Shown here one piece after another: positions 18,884 to 27,310 of a stretch of DNA of 64,000 nucleotides. A program made the translations under genes and the position numbers. Each line of letters begins with the position of its first letter. The first letter of the stretch is position 1. The stretch comes from Roseicella sp. DB1501 (GTDB taxonomy: Bacteria; Pseudomonadota; Alphaproteobacteria; Acetobacterales; Acetobacteraceae): the NCBI RefSeq assembly GCF_013112485.1, contig NZ_JABFHG010000004.1, positions 186,001-250,000 on the forward strand, written 5' to 3'. The notes below the pieces were generated by a model. That model made no database searches. It was not told the DNA's origin and saw only the letters and a list, made by a program, of their open reading frames with translations.

Positions 18884-18990
18884 CCCCACGACGTCGCTGC
18901 GCGACGCCGCGGGGGCCCCGATCGGCCCATTGTTCCAAGATCCGTCACAGCCGGCCGAGGCAAAGCCTCGGCCGGGCAACGGGCAGCGAC
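18884..18990 (+). repeat. Family B structured intergenic repeat, copy 1
   Basis: Starts five bases after the lptD stop. Order of parts: hairpin 1 (CCCC...GGGG outer, CGTCGC-tgc-GCGACG inner), a GGGCC/GGCCC hairpin, the box ATCCGTCACAGCC (18940-18952), a perfect 9-bp hairpin GGCCGAGGC-aaa-GCCTCGGCC (18953-18973), and the tail GGCAGCGAC. The same order occurs at 28191-28299. It may also terminate lptFGD transcription. Confidence 0.75.
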
Positions 18991-19076
18991 GGGCGGCATC
19001 ATTTCGGGGCCTTGATGGGTTGCACCTGCGCCGCGGCGTGCGCAGTCTCGGGACAAAGTCCGGAGGAGTCCCGAGA

Positions 19077-20048
19077 ATGACCCTGCTTCACCGTCGGCGC
19101 GGCCTGCTCGCCCTGGGCGCGGCCACGCTGGCGAGCCCCGCCCTCGCCGCATCCGGCTTCCCCGACCGGCCGATCCGGCTGGTGGTGCCCTGGCTGCCCG
19201 GCGGCTCCGCCGATACGCAGTTCCGGGTGCTGTCGGAGATCGCCTCGAAGCGCTTCGGCCAGCCGGTGGTGGTCGAGAACCGTCCCGGCGCCACGGGCAC
19301 GCTCGGCGCCCAGATGATGGCGCAGGAGCGCAGCGGCGATGGCACGCTGGTCGGGCAGATGCCGATCAGCGCCTTCCGCCTGCCGGTCATGACGCGGCGG
19401 CCGAGCTTCGACCCGATCGCCGACTTCACCTACATCATCCACCTCACCGGCTATGTCTTCGGCGTGGTGGTGCGGGCTGACCAGCCCTGGCGGAGCTGGC
19501 AGGAATTCCTCGCCCATGCCAAGGCCAATCCCGGCCAGGTGACCTACGGGACGCCCGGCGTCGGCAGCACGCTGCACATCACCATGGAGCGGATCGCCCA
19601 GGCCGAGGGGATCGAGTGGCTGCACGTGCCCTTCAAGGGCGGCGCCGACAACACCCAGGCGGTGCTCGGCGGCCAGGTGGTGGCGAATGCCGACAGCACC
19701 GGCTGGGCGCAGCTGGTGCAGGAGGGACGGCTGCGCCTGCTGGTGGTCTGGACCGCCGAGCGGGCGAAGCGCTTCCCGGAGGTGCCGACGCTGCGCGAGG
19801 TCGGCATCGACATCGTGGCCGACAGCCCCTACGGCATCGTCGGCCCGAAGGGGATCGATCCCGGCATCGTGCGGGTGCTGCACGACGTCTTCCGCGAGGC
19901 GCTGCTCGACCCGAAGCATGTGGAGACGCTCGAGCGCTACGACATGCCGGTGCGCTACATGGGGCCGGAGGAGTATGCCGGCTTCGCGCGCAAGCTCTAT
20001 GCCGATGAGGGGGCGATCATCCGGAAGATGGGACTGCGGATCGATTGA
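19077..20048 (+). CDS. Bug-family (tripartite tricarboxylate) periplasmic substrate-binding protein
   Basis: 323 residues. The signal sequence contains consecutive arginines (HRRRGLLALG), suggesting Tat or Sec export. The mature part begins FPDRPIRLVVPWLPGG and has VVVENRPGATGTLGAQ, both typical of Bug/TctC receptors, which bind carboxylates in the periplasm. No TctA/TctB membrane subunits are nearby, so it is an orphan receptor. The start at ATG 19077 follows GGAGGAG. The ligand is unknown. Confidence 0.9.
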   Translation: MTLLHRRRGLLALGAATLASPALAASGFPDRPIRLVVPWLPGGSADTQFRVLSEIASKRFGQPVVVENRPGATGTLGAQMMAQERSGDGTLVGQMPISAFRLPVMTRRPSFDPIADFTYIIHLTGYVFGVVVRADQPWRSWQEFLAHAKANPGQVTYGTPGVGSTLHITMERIAQAEGIEWLHVPFKGGADNTQAVLGGQVVANADSTGWAQLVQEGRLRLLVVWTAERAKRFPEVPTLREVGIDIVADSPYGIVGPKGIDPGIVRVLHDVFREALLDPKHVETLERYDMPVRYMGPEEYAGFARKLYADEGAIIRKMGLRID

Positions 20049-20054
20049 GGTGCC

Positions 20055-20924
20055 TCATCGCCGCCGGTGCAGCCCCTGCGCCAGCCAGAGCGTCGCGGCG
20101 AGCATGAGCCCGGTCCCGAGCGCCAGGCTCCAGCCCGGCTGCTCGCCGAAGAGCAGCAGCGCGAAGACGGCGGTGATCGGGATGCCGGCATAGTCGACCG
20201 GCGCCAGCAGCCCGATCTCGGCCCGGCGGGAGGCGGCCTGCAGCAGCAGGTCGCCGGCCACCGCCAGCCCCGAGCCGCCGAGCAGGCAGAGCAGGGCGAG
20301 CGGCGAGGGGGAATCCCAGACCAGCGCCGAGACCGGCCCCCAGACCAGCACCGAGCTGATGCCGTACCAGGCGACAACGCGCGGCGGCGGCTCGGTCCCC
20401 GCCATGCGCTTCATGGCGATCATCACCAGCGCCCCGGTGATGCCGCTGGCGACCGCGGCGAGGGTGCCGAGCAGGGCGGTCTCGCTCATCGCCCCCTCCG
20501 GCCGGGCGATGACCAGCATGCCGAGGAAGCCGAGCAGCGCCGCCAGCACCCGCTCCCGCCGCAGCCGCTCGCCGAGCAGCAGGACGGCGAGCGGCAGCGC
20601 CCAGAGCGGCTTGGCCTGCATGATCGCCACCGCATCCGCCAGGCGCATCCAGGCGATGGCGAGCAGGTAGAGCATGAAGCTGGCGATGCCGGCGGCGCAG
20701 CGCAGCGCGTGGCCCCAGGGGCGCCGCGTCGCCAGCGCCGAGGGGCCCTGCCGCAGCAGCCAGGGCGAGAGGATCAGCAGGGTGAAGGCGCCGCGCGCGA
20801 AGGGCAGCAGGGGCAGCGGCAGCCCATCCTGAATGGCGAGGCGGAAGCAGGCGCCCATGCCGGCGAAGGCGGTGGTGGCGGCGAGCATGAGCCCGAGGCC
20901 AGCCAGGGCGCGGGACGACTCCAT
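20055..20924 (-). CDS. EamA/DMT-family transporter
   Basis: 289 residues with ten hydrophobic helices in two EamA repeats. Family features include RGAFTLLILSPWLLR in the first repeat and the late PVDYAGIPITAVFALLLFGE segment with its conserved Pro and Glu. DMT carriers export amino acids, metabolites or drugs; the substrate is not predictable. The ATG at 20924 is chosen; the frame is open much further but the extra part is antisense to the next gene. It converges on the Bug receptor with only 6 bp between them. Confidence 0.88.
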   Translation of the reverse strand: MESSRALAGLGLMLAATTAFAGMGACFRLAIQDGLPLPLLPFARGAFTLLILSPWLLRQGPSALATRRPWGHALRCAAGIASFMLYLLAIAWMRLADAVAIMQAKPLWALPLAVLLLGERLRRERVLAALLGFLGMLVIARPEGAMSETALLGTLAAVASGITGALVMIAMKRMAGTEPPPRVVAWYGISSVLVWGPVSALVWDSPSPLALLCLLGGSGLAVAGDLLLQAASRRAEIGLLAPVDYAGIPITAVFALLLFGEQPGWSLALGTGLMLAATLWLAQGLHRRR

Positions 20925-21041
20925 GATGGCGACCCTTACGACCCTGCTGCGATGCAGCAAAGCCCTTGCCGCACGGTTGACGGCGCCCGGCCGCCCCGCG
21001 ACCCTGCCGGTCCCGCGGGAGGCCAGCGGGAGGAGGATGCG

Positions 21042-21797
21042 ATGTACCGGCTCGACGTGCTGATCCAGGGCTATCCCGGCAAGTCGCTCTGCCATGGCGG
21101 CCTGGGCTGGAGCACCATCGCCCTGCTGCGCGGCGAGGGCCGGACCATCCTGATCGATGTCGGCGCCTTCGCGGTGCGGCCGGAATTCGCCCGCCAGCTC
21201 CAGGCCGCCGCATGCGCGCCGGAGAGCGTGACGGATGTGGTGCTGACGCATGCGCACTGGGACCACGCGGTCAACTACACGCTCTTCCCGAAGGCCCGGA
21301 TCTGGATCGGGCGGGTGGAGATGGACTGGGCGCGCAGCGTGCCGGCCGGCTTCAATCCGCTGCCCGAGCTCTATGTGCGCGACCTGGCGCAGCATCCGCG
21401 GCTGCACCTGCTGGAGGACGGCGAGGCCTTCCTGCCCGGCCTTACCGCGCATCTCTGCCCCGGCCACACGCCGGGCTGCCTGGTCTACCGCCTGACGGGC
21501 AACGAGGTGCCGGTGGTGTTCAGCGGCGATGCGGCGAAGAACCGGGCCGAGATGCTGTCCATGGCGACCGACATGACCATGGATGCCGCCGCCAGCCATG
21601 CCAGCCTCGAACGCATCTGGGGGTTGTGGCGGCAGGCGCCTGGAACGCTGCTCATCCCCGGCCACGACCTCGCCATGCGGCTCGATGCCGCCGGCCGGCC
21701 GGACTATCTGGGCGAGCGCCGCGCCGGCATCGCCGCCTGGTTCAGCGAGGATCTCGCGGTGACGCAGGAGATCGACCTCGCCACGCCGCGCTTCTGA
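21042..21797 (+). CDS. Metallo-beta-lactamase-fold hydrolase
   Basis: 251 residues. The zinc motif THAHWDH (H70, H72, D74, H75) is followed by CPGHTPGCLVYRL and a GDAAKNR segment, the further metal-ligand positions of the fold, and PGHD near the C-terminus. The family covers lactonases, glyoxalase II and related hydrolases; N-acyl-homoserine-lactone lactonase activity is possible but not shown. The start is supported by GGGAGGAGG seven bases upstream. An HD-domain gene follows after 46 bp. Confidence 0.88.
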   Translation: MYRLDVLIQGYPGKSLCHGGLGWSTIALLRGEGRTILIDVGAFAVRPEFARQLQAAACAPESVTDVVLTHAHWDHAVNYTLFPKARIWIGRVEMDWARSVPAGFNPLPELYVRDLAQHPRLHLLEDGEAFLPGLTAHLCPGHTPGCLVYRLTGNEVPVVFSGDAAKNRAEMLSMATDMTMDAAASHASLERIWGLWRQAPGTLLIPGHDLAMRLDAAGRPDYLGERRAGIAAWFSEDLAVTQEIDLATPRF

Positions 21798-21843
21798 CGC
21801 CGCGGAGGCGGGGCGGGCCGCCCCGGGCGAGGCCCGCGCCTGG

Positions 21844-22452
21844 GTGCGGCTGCCCTCAGGCCGGCGGCTCGACCTGCTGTCGCCGACGCCCTTCGACTGG
21901 ACCGACGAGGACCTGGCGATCGGCCTCGCCCGCACCTTTCGCTGGGGCGGCCATTCCATCTGGCCGGGCGCGCCGCTCTCGGTCGCGCAGCACTCCCTCG
22001 CCGTGCTGGCGCTGCGCCGGGCCCGGGCGCGCGGCGGGTTGACGCGCGCGGAGGCGCGGCGCGAGCTGCTGCACGATGCCGAGGAGGGGCTGCTCGGCTT
22101 CGATTGCATCTCGCCGCTCAAGCCCTTCCTCGGCGCCGGCTTCGCAGCGCTGCAGGAGCGGCTCGGCACCGCCGTCGCGCGGCGCTACGCCCTGCCGGCC
22201 TGGACGCCGGAGGCGAAGCGGCTGCACAAGGCCTGCGACATCGCCCTCGCCGCCGCCGAGGCGGTGCATGTCGCGGGCTGGACGCGGGCCGAGGTGCGCG
22301 GGACGCTCGGCATCCGCGCCGCGGTGGTGGAGGCGGACCCGCTGCAGGCCGTGCATGGCGGCGAGCCGGATTTCGCGCCCTGGCGCCCCTGGCCGCCGGA
22401 GCTGGCGGCGGCGCGCTTCCTCGCCGCGCTCGGCGCGCTGTCCGGCGGCTGA
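21844..22452 (+). CDS. HD-domain phosphohydrolase (YfbR-like)
   Basis: 202 residues. The HD signature is split as in YfbR-type enzymes: SVAQHSL and then ELLHDAEEGLLG, with FDWTDEDLAIGLARTFRWGG upstream. These enzymes are 5'-nucleotidases or related metal-dependent phosphohydrolases. The start is GTG 21844: an in-frame stop lies at 21760 and no other standard start occurs between, so this is the only usable one even though no clear Shine-Dalgarno is seen. It probably shares a transcript with the metallo-beta-lactamase-fold gene. Confidence 0.8.
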   Translation: MRLPSGRRLDLLSPTPFDWTDEDLAIGLARTFRWGGHSIWPGAPLSVAQHSLAVLALRRARARGGLTRAEARRELLHDAEEGLLGFDCISPLKPFLGAGFAALQERLGTAVARRYALPAWTPEAKRLHKACDIALAAAEAVHVAGWTRAEVRGTLGIRAAVVEADPLQAVHGGEPDFAPWRPWPPELAAARFLAALGALSGG

Positions 22453-22511
22453 GGCGGGGCGCTGCCCGCTGCCTCGCTGCGCCTGGTGCCGATCCGCCCT
22501 ATGCTGCCCGC

Positions 22512-22964
22512 ATGTCCGATGCACCGGCCCGGCTCGAGGAATTCGCCTTCACCCATCCCCTGCGCGTCCGCTGGGCGGAGCTCGATCCGCAGCGCATCGT
22601 CTTCAACGCGCATTACCTGACCTATTTCGACGTCGCCCTGTCGGAATACATGCGCGCCATCGCCTTCAAGCATCCCGAGGGTCTCGGCAGCCATGGCTGC
22701 GACATCGTGCTCGCGCATGCCGCCCTCGATTTCCGCGGCTCCGGCCGCTACGACGACGCGCTGACGCTCGCCGCCCGCGTCGCCCGACTCGGCCGCACCA
22801 GCCTGACCTTCCGGATGGGCTGCTTCCGCGAGCGGCAGCTGCTGGTCGGGGCGCGGATGGTCTATGTCAACGTCACCCTCGGCGAGCACAAGCCGGTGCC
22901 GCTGCCCGAGCCTTTCCTGGCCAGGATCCTCGCCTTCGAGCGGATCGCCCCGGAACGCGGCTGA
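22512..22964 (+). CDS. Acyl-CoA thioesterase, 4-hydroxybenzoyl-CoA thioesterase family
   Basis: 150 residues, hot-dog fold. The N-terminal motif VRWAELDPQRIVFNAHYLTY matches the YbgC/4HBT family, in which the Asp acts in catalysis and the following Tyr-rich helix packs the fold. It hydrolyses acyl- or aroyl-CoA esters in the cytoplasm; the chain specificity cannot be told. Start ATG 22512; the longer open frame upstream overlaps the HD gene in another frame. Confidence 0.87.
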   Translation: MSDAPARLEEFAFTHPLRVRWAELDPQRIVFNAHYLTYFDVALSEYMRAIAFKHPEGLGSHGCDIVLAHAALDFRGSGRYDDALTLAARVARLGRTSLTFRMGCFRERQLLVGARMVYVNVTLGEHKPVPLPEPFLARILAFERIAPERG

Positions 22965-23130
22965 GCTTTTCAGGAAAAGATTGGACAATCCGCGCGTTGC
23001 GGAGGAATCTTCAGGCGCGTTCTCATGTTATCCCGCCAAAGGCGCGGAATAGCACGCCGGGCGCCCCGCTTGCTGATCCCTATCGATGGCGCCCGGCCCG
23101 GCGCGCCCGGGCAGGAAGGTTCCCACCGCC

Positions 23131-23733
23131 ATGCTGGCGGGTTCGCATGTCGCCCTCGGCGCCGCCGCCTGGATCGCGGTCGCGCCGCATCTCGGCCGCC
23201 CGCCGCTCGATGCCGAGGCGCTTGCCCTGGCCGTCGCCGGCGGGCTGCTGCCGGATATCGACCATCCGAAGAGCTGGGTAGGGCGGCGGCTGCGGCCGGT
23301 CTCGGACCTGGTGGCGGCGCTGTTCGGGCATCGCGGCGTCACCCATTCCCTGCTGGCGCTGCTCGGCTGCGGCTGGTTGCTGCATCAGGGAGTGCTGCCG
23401 GCGCGCTGGGCGGAGCCGCTGGTCGCCGGCTATCTCAGCCATCTGCTCGGCGACCTGCTGACCCCGGCCGGGCTCCGCCTGCTCTGGCCCTTCCGCGGCA
23501 CCTGGGCCTTGCCGCTCTGCCGCGCCGGCTCGCCCTTCGAGCCGCTGGTCGTGGCGCTGATCCTGGTCGCAGCCTGGAGCACGCTGCCCGACCGGCCGGA
23601 TGCGCGGGCGGCGTTGCACCGCATGGGACTCTTCATCGCCGGCAGCACCGAGCCCTTGCCGCCACCCCCGCCGCCGCCGCCCCGGCGGCGCGTCATCGGC
23701 CTGGCGGTACCGTTCGCCGCCCGGCAGGCATAG
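23131..23733 (+). CDS. Membrane-bound metal-dependent hydrolase, YdjM/DUF457 family
   Basis: 200 residues. Motifs typical of the family: GSHVALGAA, LLPDIDHPKSW and HRGVTHSLLALL, giving the His/Asp set thought to bind a metal, and several hydrophobic helices. E. coli YdjM is SOS-regulated, but no such control is visible here. The C-terminus carries a run of nine prolines followed by arginines. Start ATG 23131 has GGAAGG upstream; an ATG at 23086 is also in frame. Confidence 0.82.
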   Translation: MLAGSHVALGAAAWIAVAPHLGRPPLDAEALALAVAGGLLPDIDHPKSWVGRRLRPVSDLVAALFGHRGVTHSLLALLGCGWLLHQGVLPARWAEPLVAGYLSHLLGDLLTPAGLRLLWPFRGTWALPLCRAGSPFEPLVVALILVAAWSTLPDRPDARAALHRMGLFIAGSTEPLPPPPPPPPRRRVIGLAVPFAARQA

Positions 23734-23819
23734 GCGGCCACTCCCCGGCTCACGCCGACACCCCCTGGCGCCGCGTCGCCGCCCGCGCTTGGATGCGCGC
23801 CAGCCTGAGGGAGTGAATC

Positions 23820-24839
23820 ATGCCAGGAACCCCCGCCGTCCCCATCCGCGGCAACCGCTTCTGCATCGTCGGCGGCGCCAGCCTCGTCGGCTCCGCGACG
23901 GCGGGCGAGCTGCTCGACCACGGCGCGGCCGAGGTGGTGCTGTTCGACAATTTCGCCTTCGGCTCGGACGCCGCCATCGCGCATCTGAAGGACCATCCGC
24001 GGCTGCGCCTGATCCGCGGCGACGTGATGCGCATCGCCGACCTGCTGCGCGCGACCGAGGGCATGGCCGGCGTGCTGCAGCTCGCCGCCTACATGACCCT
24101 CTCGATGGACCGCGACCCCTGGGGCGGGCTCGACGTCAACATCCGCGGCGTGCAGAACGCGCTCGAGGCCTGCCGCGCCAACAAGGTGGGGAAGGTGGTC
24201 TTCGCCTCCTCCAACGCCACCTATGGCTATGGGCCGGGCGTCGCCGGCGAGCTGGTCGAGGACACGCCCTTCCACAGCGCCGGCGCCCCGCCCGCCGCCA
24301 TCCTCTACGGCGCCAGCAAGATCATCGGCGAGCAGCTCTGCCGCGACGCCTTCCGCAAATGGGGCCAGGACTACGTGGTCCTGCGCTATTCCACGGTCTA
24401 TGGCGAGCGGCAGCACTACCGCGCCGCCAACGCGCTCTACATCATCGAGACGCTGGAGAAGGTGCGGCGCGGCGAGCCGCCGGAGGTCTTCGGCGACGGT
24501 TCGGAGACCAAGCATTTCGTCTATGTCGGCGACCTCGCCCGCGCCAACCGCATGGCCTTCGAGAGCGCGGCGACCGATGTCGCGGTCAACACCTCCGGCC
24601 CGGCGCCGACCACCACGCTCGAGCTCGTCCAGCTCGTCACCGAGCTGGCCGGCGGCGGGCTGGCGCCGCGCTTCGTCGGCAACGAGCCGGGCAAGGTGCG
24701 GCTGACCAGCGGCGGCGCCTTCCGCATCGCGCATGAGGCGGCCTTCCAGGCGATCGGCTGGAAGCCCGAAGTGGATATGCGCGAGGGGCTGCGGCGGCTG
24801 ATCGCCTGGCGCGACTCGAATGAGGGGAAGGCGGCATGA
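23820..24839 (+). CDS. NAD-dependent epimerase/dehydratase (extended SDR)
   Basis: 339 residues. The Rossmann glycine motif is G18-G-A-S-L-V-G24, the catalytic Tyr163 and Lys167 lie in YGASK, and VYGERQHYR and HFVYVGDLA match UDP-glucose 4-epimerase-like enzymes. It would interconvert or modify a nucleotide sugar. The stop overlaps the start of a Bug-type receptor by 4 bp (ATGA), an unusual partner; no other sugar genes are adjacent, so the substrate is open. Confidence 0.88.
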   Translation: MPGTPAVPIRGNRFCIVGGASLVGSATAGELLDHGAAEVVLFDNFAFGSDAAIAHLKDHPRLRLIRGDVMRIADLLRATEGMAGVLQLAAYMTLSMDRDPWGGLDVNIRGVQNALEACRANKVGKVVFASSNATYGYGPGVAGELVEDTPFHSAGAPPAAILYGASKIIGEQLCRDAFRKWGQDYVVLRYSTVYGERQHYRAANALYIIETLEKVRRGEPPEVFGDGSETKHFVYVGDLARANRMAFESAATDVAVNTSGPAPTTTLELVQLVTELAGGGLAPRFVGNEPGKVRLTSGGAFRIAHEAAFQAIGWKPEVDMREGLRRLIAWRDSNEGKAA

Positions 24840-25810
24840 GCGGCGCCGCGACCCGCCGCGCCCTGCTCGCCGGCGGTGCCGGCCTGCTCGCCGCCCCGCT
24901 CGCCACCCCGGCGCTCGGCCAGCCGCGCTGGCCGGAGAAGCCGATCGAGATCCAGGTCGGCTTCGTCGCCGGCGGCGGCACCGATCTGGATGCCCGCAGC
25001 TATGCCCGGGCGCTGGAGAAGCGGATCGGCGGCACCGTCGTCGTCACCAACCGTCCCGGCGCCGGCGGCGAGCTGGCGCTGGCCGCGGCGGCGCGCGCCA
25101 AGCCGGATGGCTACACCCTCGGCACCACCAACTTCCCCAGCCTGATCACCATCCCGATCGAGCGGGCGGCGCAGTTCAAGCTCGACGACTTCGCCCCGCT
25201 CGGCAACCTGGTGCGGGACCCGAGCGCCATCACCGTCCGCGCCGACAGCCCCTATCGCAGCCTGGCCGAGCTGCTCGACGCCGCGCGCGCCAGGCCGGAG
25301 CAGCTCACCTACGCCTCGCCCGGCGTCGGTACGGATGACCACCTGCAACTGGTGCTGCTGCAGGCCGCGACCGGCATCCGCATGACGCATGTGGTCTTCC
25401 AGGGCGATCCCCAGCTTCGCACCGCCGTGCTGGGCGGGCAGGTGGACAGCATGGGGCTCAATATCGGCGCCGTGCTGCAGGTGCCGGACAACCTCCGCAT
25501 CCTGTCGCAGGCCGGCGCCGAGCGCAGCCGCTTCCGCCGCGACGTGCCGACGCTGAAGGAGCTTGGCATCCCGGTGGAGATGGCCTCCGAGCGCGGCGTG
25601 GTCGCGCCCGCCGGCACGCCGTCCGCAATTCTGGCCCGGCTGCGCGAGGCGACGGCGGATATCGCGCGCGACCCGGAATTCGTGAAGCAGCTCGAGGACC
25701 GCTTCACCGAACCGGCCTGGGAGCCGGGCGAGGCCTGGTTCAAGCGGCTCCGGGCGCAGGAGGGGGAGTACCGCACCCTGTGGCAGCGCACCCCCTGGGC
25801 GCAGCGCTGA
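24836..25810 (+). CDS. Bug-family periplasmic substrate-binding protein
   Basis: 324 residues. The export signal has a twin-arginine look (TRRALLAGGAG) and ends near ALGQ. The mature protein starts WPEKPIEIQVGFVAGGGTD and has VVVTNRPGAGGELA and YASPGVGTDDHLQ, standard Bug receptor segments. It is translationally coupled to the epimerase gene. No membrane subunits are nearby. Ligand unknown, likely a small carboxylate. Confidence 0.9.
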   Translation: MSGAATRRALLAGGAGLLAAPLATPALGQPRWPEKPIEIQVGFVAGGGTDLDARSYARALEKRIGGTVVVTNRPGAGGELALAAAARAKPDGYTLGTTNFPSLITIPIERAAQFKLDDFAPLGNLVRDPSAITVRADSPYRSLAELLDAARARPEQLTYASPGVGTDDHLQLVLLQAATGIRMTHVVFQGDPQLRTAVLGGQVDSMGLNIGAVLQVPDNLRILSQAGAERSRFRRDVPTLKELGIPVEMASERGVVAPAGTPSAILARLREATADIARDPEFVKQLEDRFTEPAWEPGEAWFKRLRAQEGEYRTLWQRTPWAQR

Positions 25811-25843
25811 ACGACGGGTGATACGTCGCGATTGACCGGTGCG

Positions 25844-26212
25844 ATGCGGGATGCCACCCATGCGGGCGTGACCGCACTCGATCCCAGCATCGCCGAGCAA
25901 CTGGCCCGTGACCTGCCGGCCGAGGATTTCCGGCGCATCCTGGAGACCTTCGAGGAGGATCTGAGCCGCCTCGCGGGCGAGCTCGATCAGGCGGCGGGGG
26001 CCGGCGATGCCGAGGCCTACCGCCGCGCCGCGCACAACCTGGCGGGCGCCGCCGCGGCGGTCGGCGCGGTGGCGCTGGAGCGGGCCGCGCGCATCGCCCT
26101 CGATCCCCGTGCCGGCGTGCCGCCGCAGCAGATGGTGCCGCGGGTCCGTGCCGAGGCCGCGGCGGCGCTGCAGGAACTCGCCGCGCTCGCCGCCCGGCAC
26201 GCGGCCCCTTGA
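25844..26212 (+). CDS. Hpt-domain phosphotransfer protein (probable)
   Basis: 122 residues, helical and alanine-rich. It contains RRAAHNLAGAAAAVGA, which resembles the Hpt core H-x-L-K-G-x-A around the phosphorylatable His, with Ala in place of the usual Lys. Hpt proteins relay phosphate between hybrid kinases and response regulators. It is not next to a kinase, so it would be an orphan. ATG 25844 is used; TTG 25832 is an alternative start. It ends 34 bp before a converging gene. Confidence 0.65.
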   Translation: MRDATHAGVTALDPSIAEQLARDLPAEDFRRILETFEEDLSRLAGELDQAAGAGDAEAYRRAAHNLAGAAAAVGAVALERAARIALDPRAGVPPQQMVPRVRAEAAAALQELAALAARHAAP

Positions 26213-26246
26213 TCGCCGCCTGCCTGCCGGCGCGCCGGGACCGCGC

Positions 26247-27251
26247 TCAATCCGGCCGCCAGTTCAGCCGCTTCATCAACCATTCGCGGTAGGCCAGCGT
26301 CGCGCCCGGCGGCGGGCTGAGGGCGGCGACCAGCGGCGCGGCATCGGCGCCGGCCAGGGGCCGCAGCCCCGGCGCCAAGCCCTGCCGTGTCTCGTCCTCC
26401 ACCCAGCGCTGCGCGGCGCTGCGCCAGGCGGCGACGAGATTGGCGGGGGTGAGGGCGGGCAGCACCAGCGCCGCCTGCAGCCGGGCGCAGGCAGCGGCGG
26501 CGGTCAGCGCCGCGCGCAGCGCCAGCGGACCGTCCAGCGCATAGTCATGGACCGAGGGCACGGCGGGCAGCAGCGGGTCGCGCGCCCCGGCGGGCTCGAG
26601 GGTGAACCAGGGCTGGGCGCCGGCGGCGGCGAGGCGGGCGGGAAGGTCAGGGCCGGTCAGCAGCACCGCCTCGGCCAGCCCCTGGGCGAGCGCGGCCTCG
26701 GGCGCCAGGCCGGCCAGGCCGATCACCGGGCTTGCATGCAGGCCGAGCAGGTCGAGCCCGAGCAGCGCTGCCGCCCCGGCCATGTCGGGCGCGGCGAAGC
26801 CGAGGCGCGGCGAGGCCCCGGCCCCGGCGAAGCCGGTGCGGCCGACGACCACGGCCGTGCCCTGCACCGCGCAGACCGGCAGGCTGCCGGCGGCGTCGTA
26901 GCGCGCCCGCGGGTCGCCCACCAAGCGGGCGAGGGCCGCAGCGCCCGGCAGCAGCAGCAGCGTGCGGCCATCCGGCGCGCCCTCCGTGGCGAAGCGGTTG
27001 GCGGCGGTGACGCCGTCCGGCCCGCCGAGCACCATCTCGTTCAGCCGCACCGCAGTGGAGGCGCCGCGCGCCAGGGCTTCGCCAAGCGGATGCGCGATGC
27101 GCGCCAGCGGGCCGCCCGCCGGCCCCGGGACCAGCAGCGTCGCCGCCGCCGGCAGCATCGCCGCCGCCGGGCCGCCGAAGGCGCCGGCCGCGAGCAGGCC
27201 GAGACCCGACCGCATCCAGTCGCGCCGGGACGGGTCTGGACGAGCAGGCAT
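26247..27251 (-). CDS. Divergent Bug/TctC-like periplasmic protein
   Basis: 334 residues with a Tat-like signal (SRRDWMRSGLGLLAAG). The fold looks like a Bug receptor (TLLVPGPAGGPLARIAHPLG near the start, a GDPRARYD stretch and a C-terminal YREWLMKRLNW), but the usual ENRPGAGG element is not recognisable, so it is a degenerate or specialised member. ATG 27251 is preceded by AAGGAG. It lies 59 bp downstream of apt on the same strand. Binding activity is uncertain. Confidence 0.6.
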   Translation of the reverse strand: MPARPDPSRRDWMRSGLGLLAAGAFGGPAAAMLPAAATLLVPGPAGGPLARIAHPLGEALARGASTAVRLNEMVLGGPDGVTAANRFATEGAPDGRTLLLLPGAAALARLVGDPRARYDAAGSLPVCAVQGTAVVVGRTGFAGAGASPRLGFAAPDMAGAAALLGLDLLGLHASPVIGLAGLAPEAALAQGLAEAVLLTGPDLPARLAAAGAQPWFTLEPAGARDPLLPAVPSVHDYALDGPLALRAALTAAAACARLQAALVLPALTPANLVAAWRSAAQRWVEDETRQGLAPGLRPLAGADAAPLVAALSPPPGATLAYREWLMKRLNWRPD

Positions 27252-27310
27252 CGCGGTCTCCTTCCCCGGCATGGCGTTGCGTCCGGCTGCGATGGCGGCG
27301 GCCAAGCCTG

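Noticed and set aside
23641-23733. Polyproline-coding CCG/CCC run as a possible microsatellite or frameshift site
   Set aside because: The run stays in frame and the protein ends normally; only a low-complexity tail.
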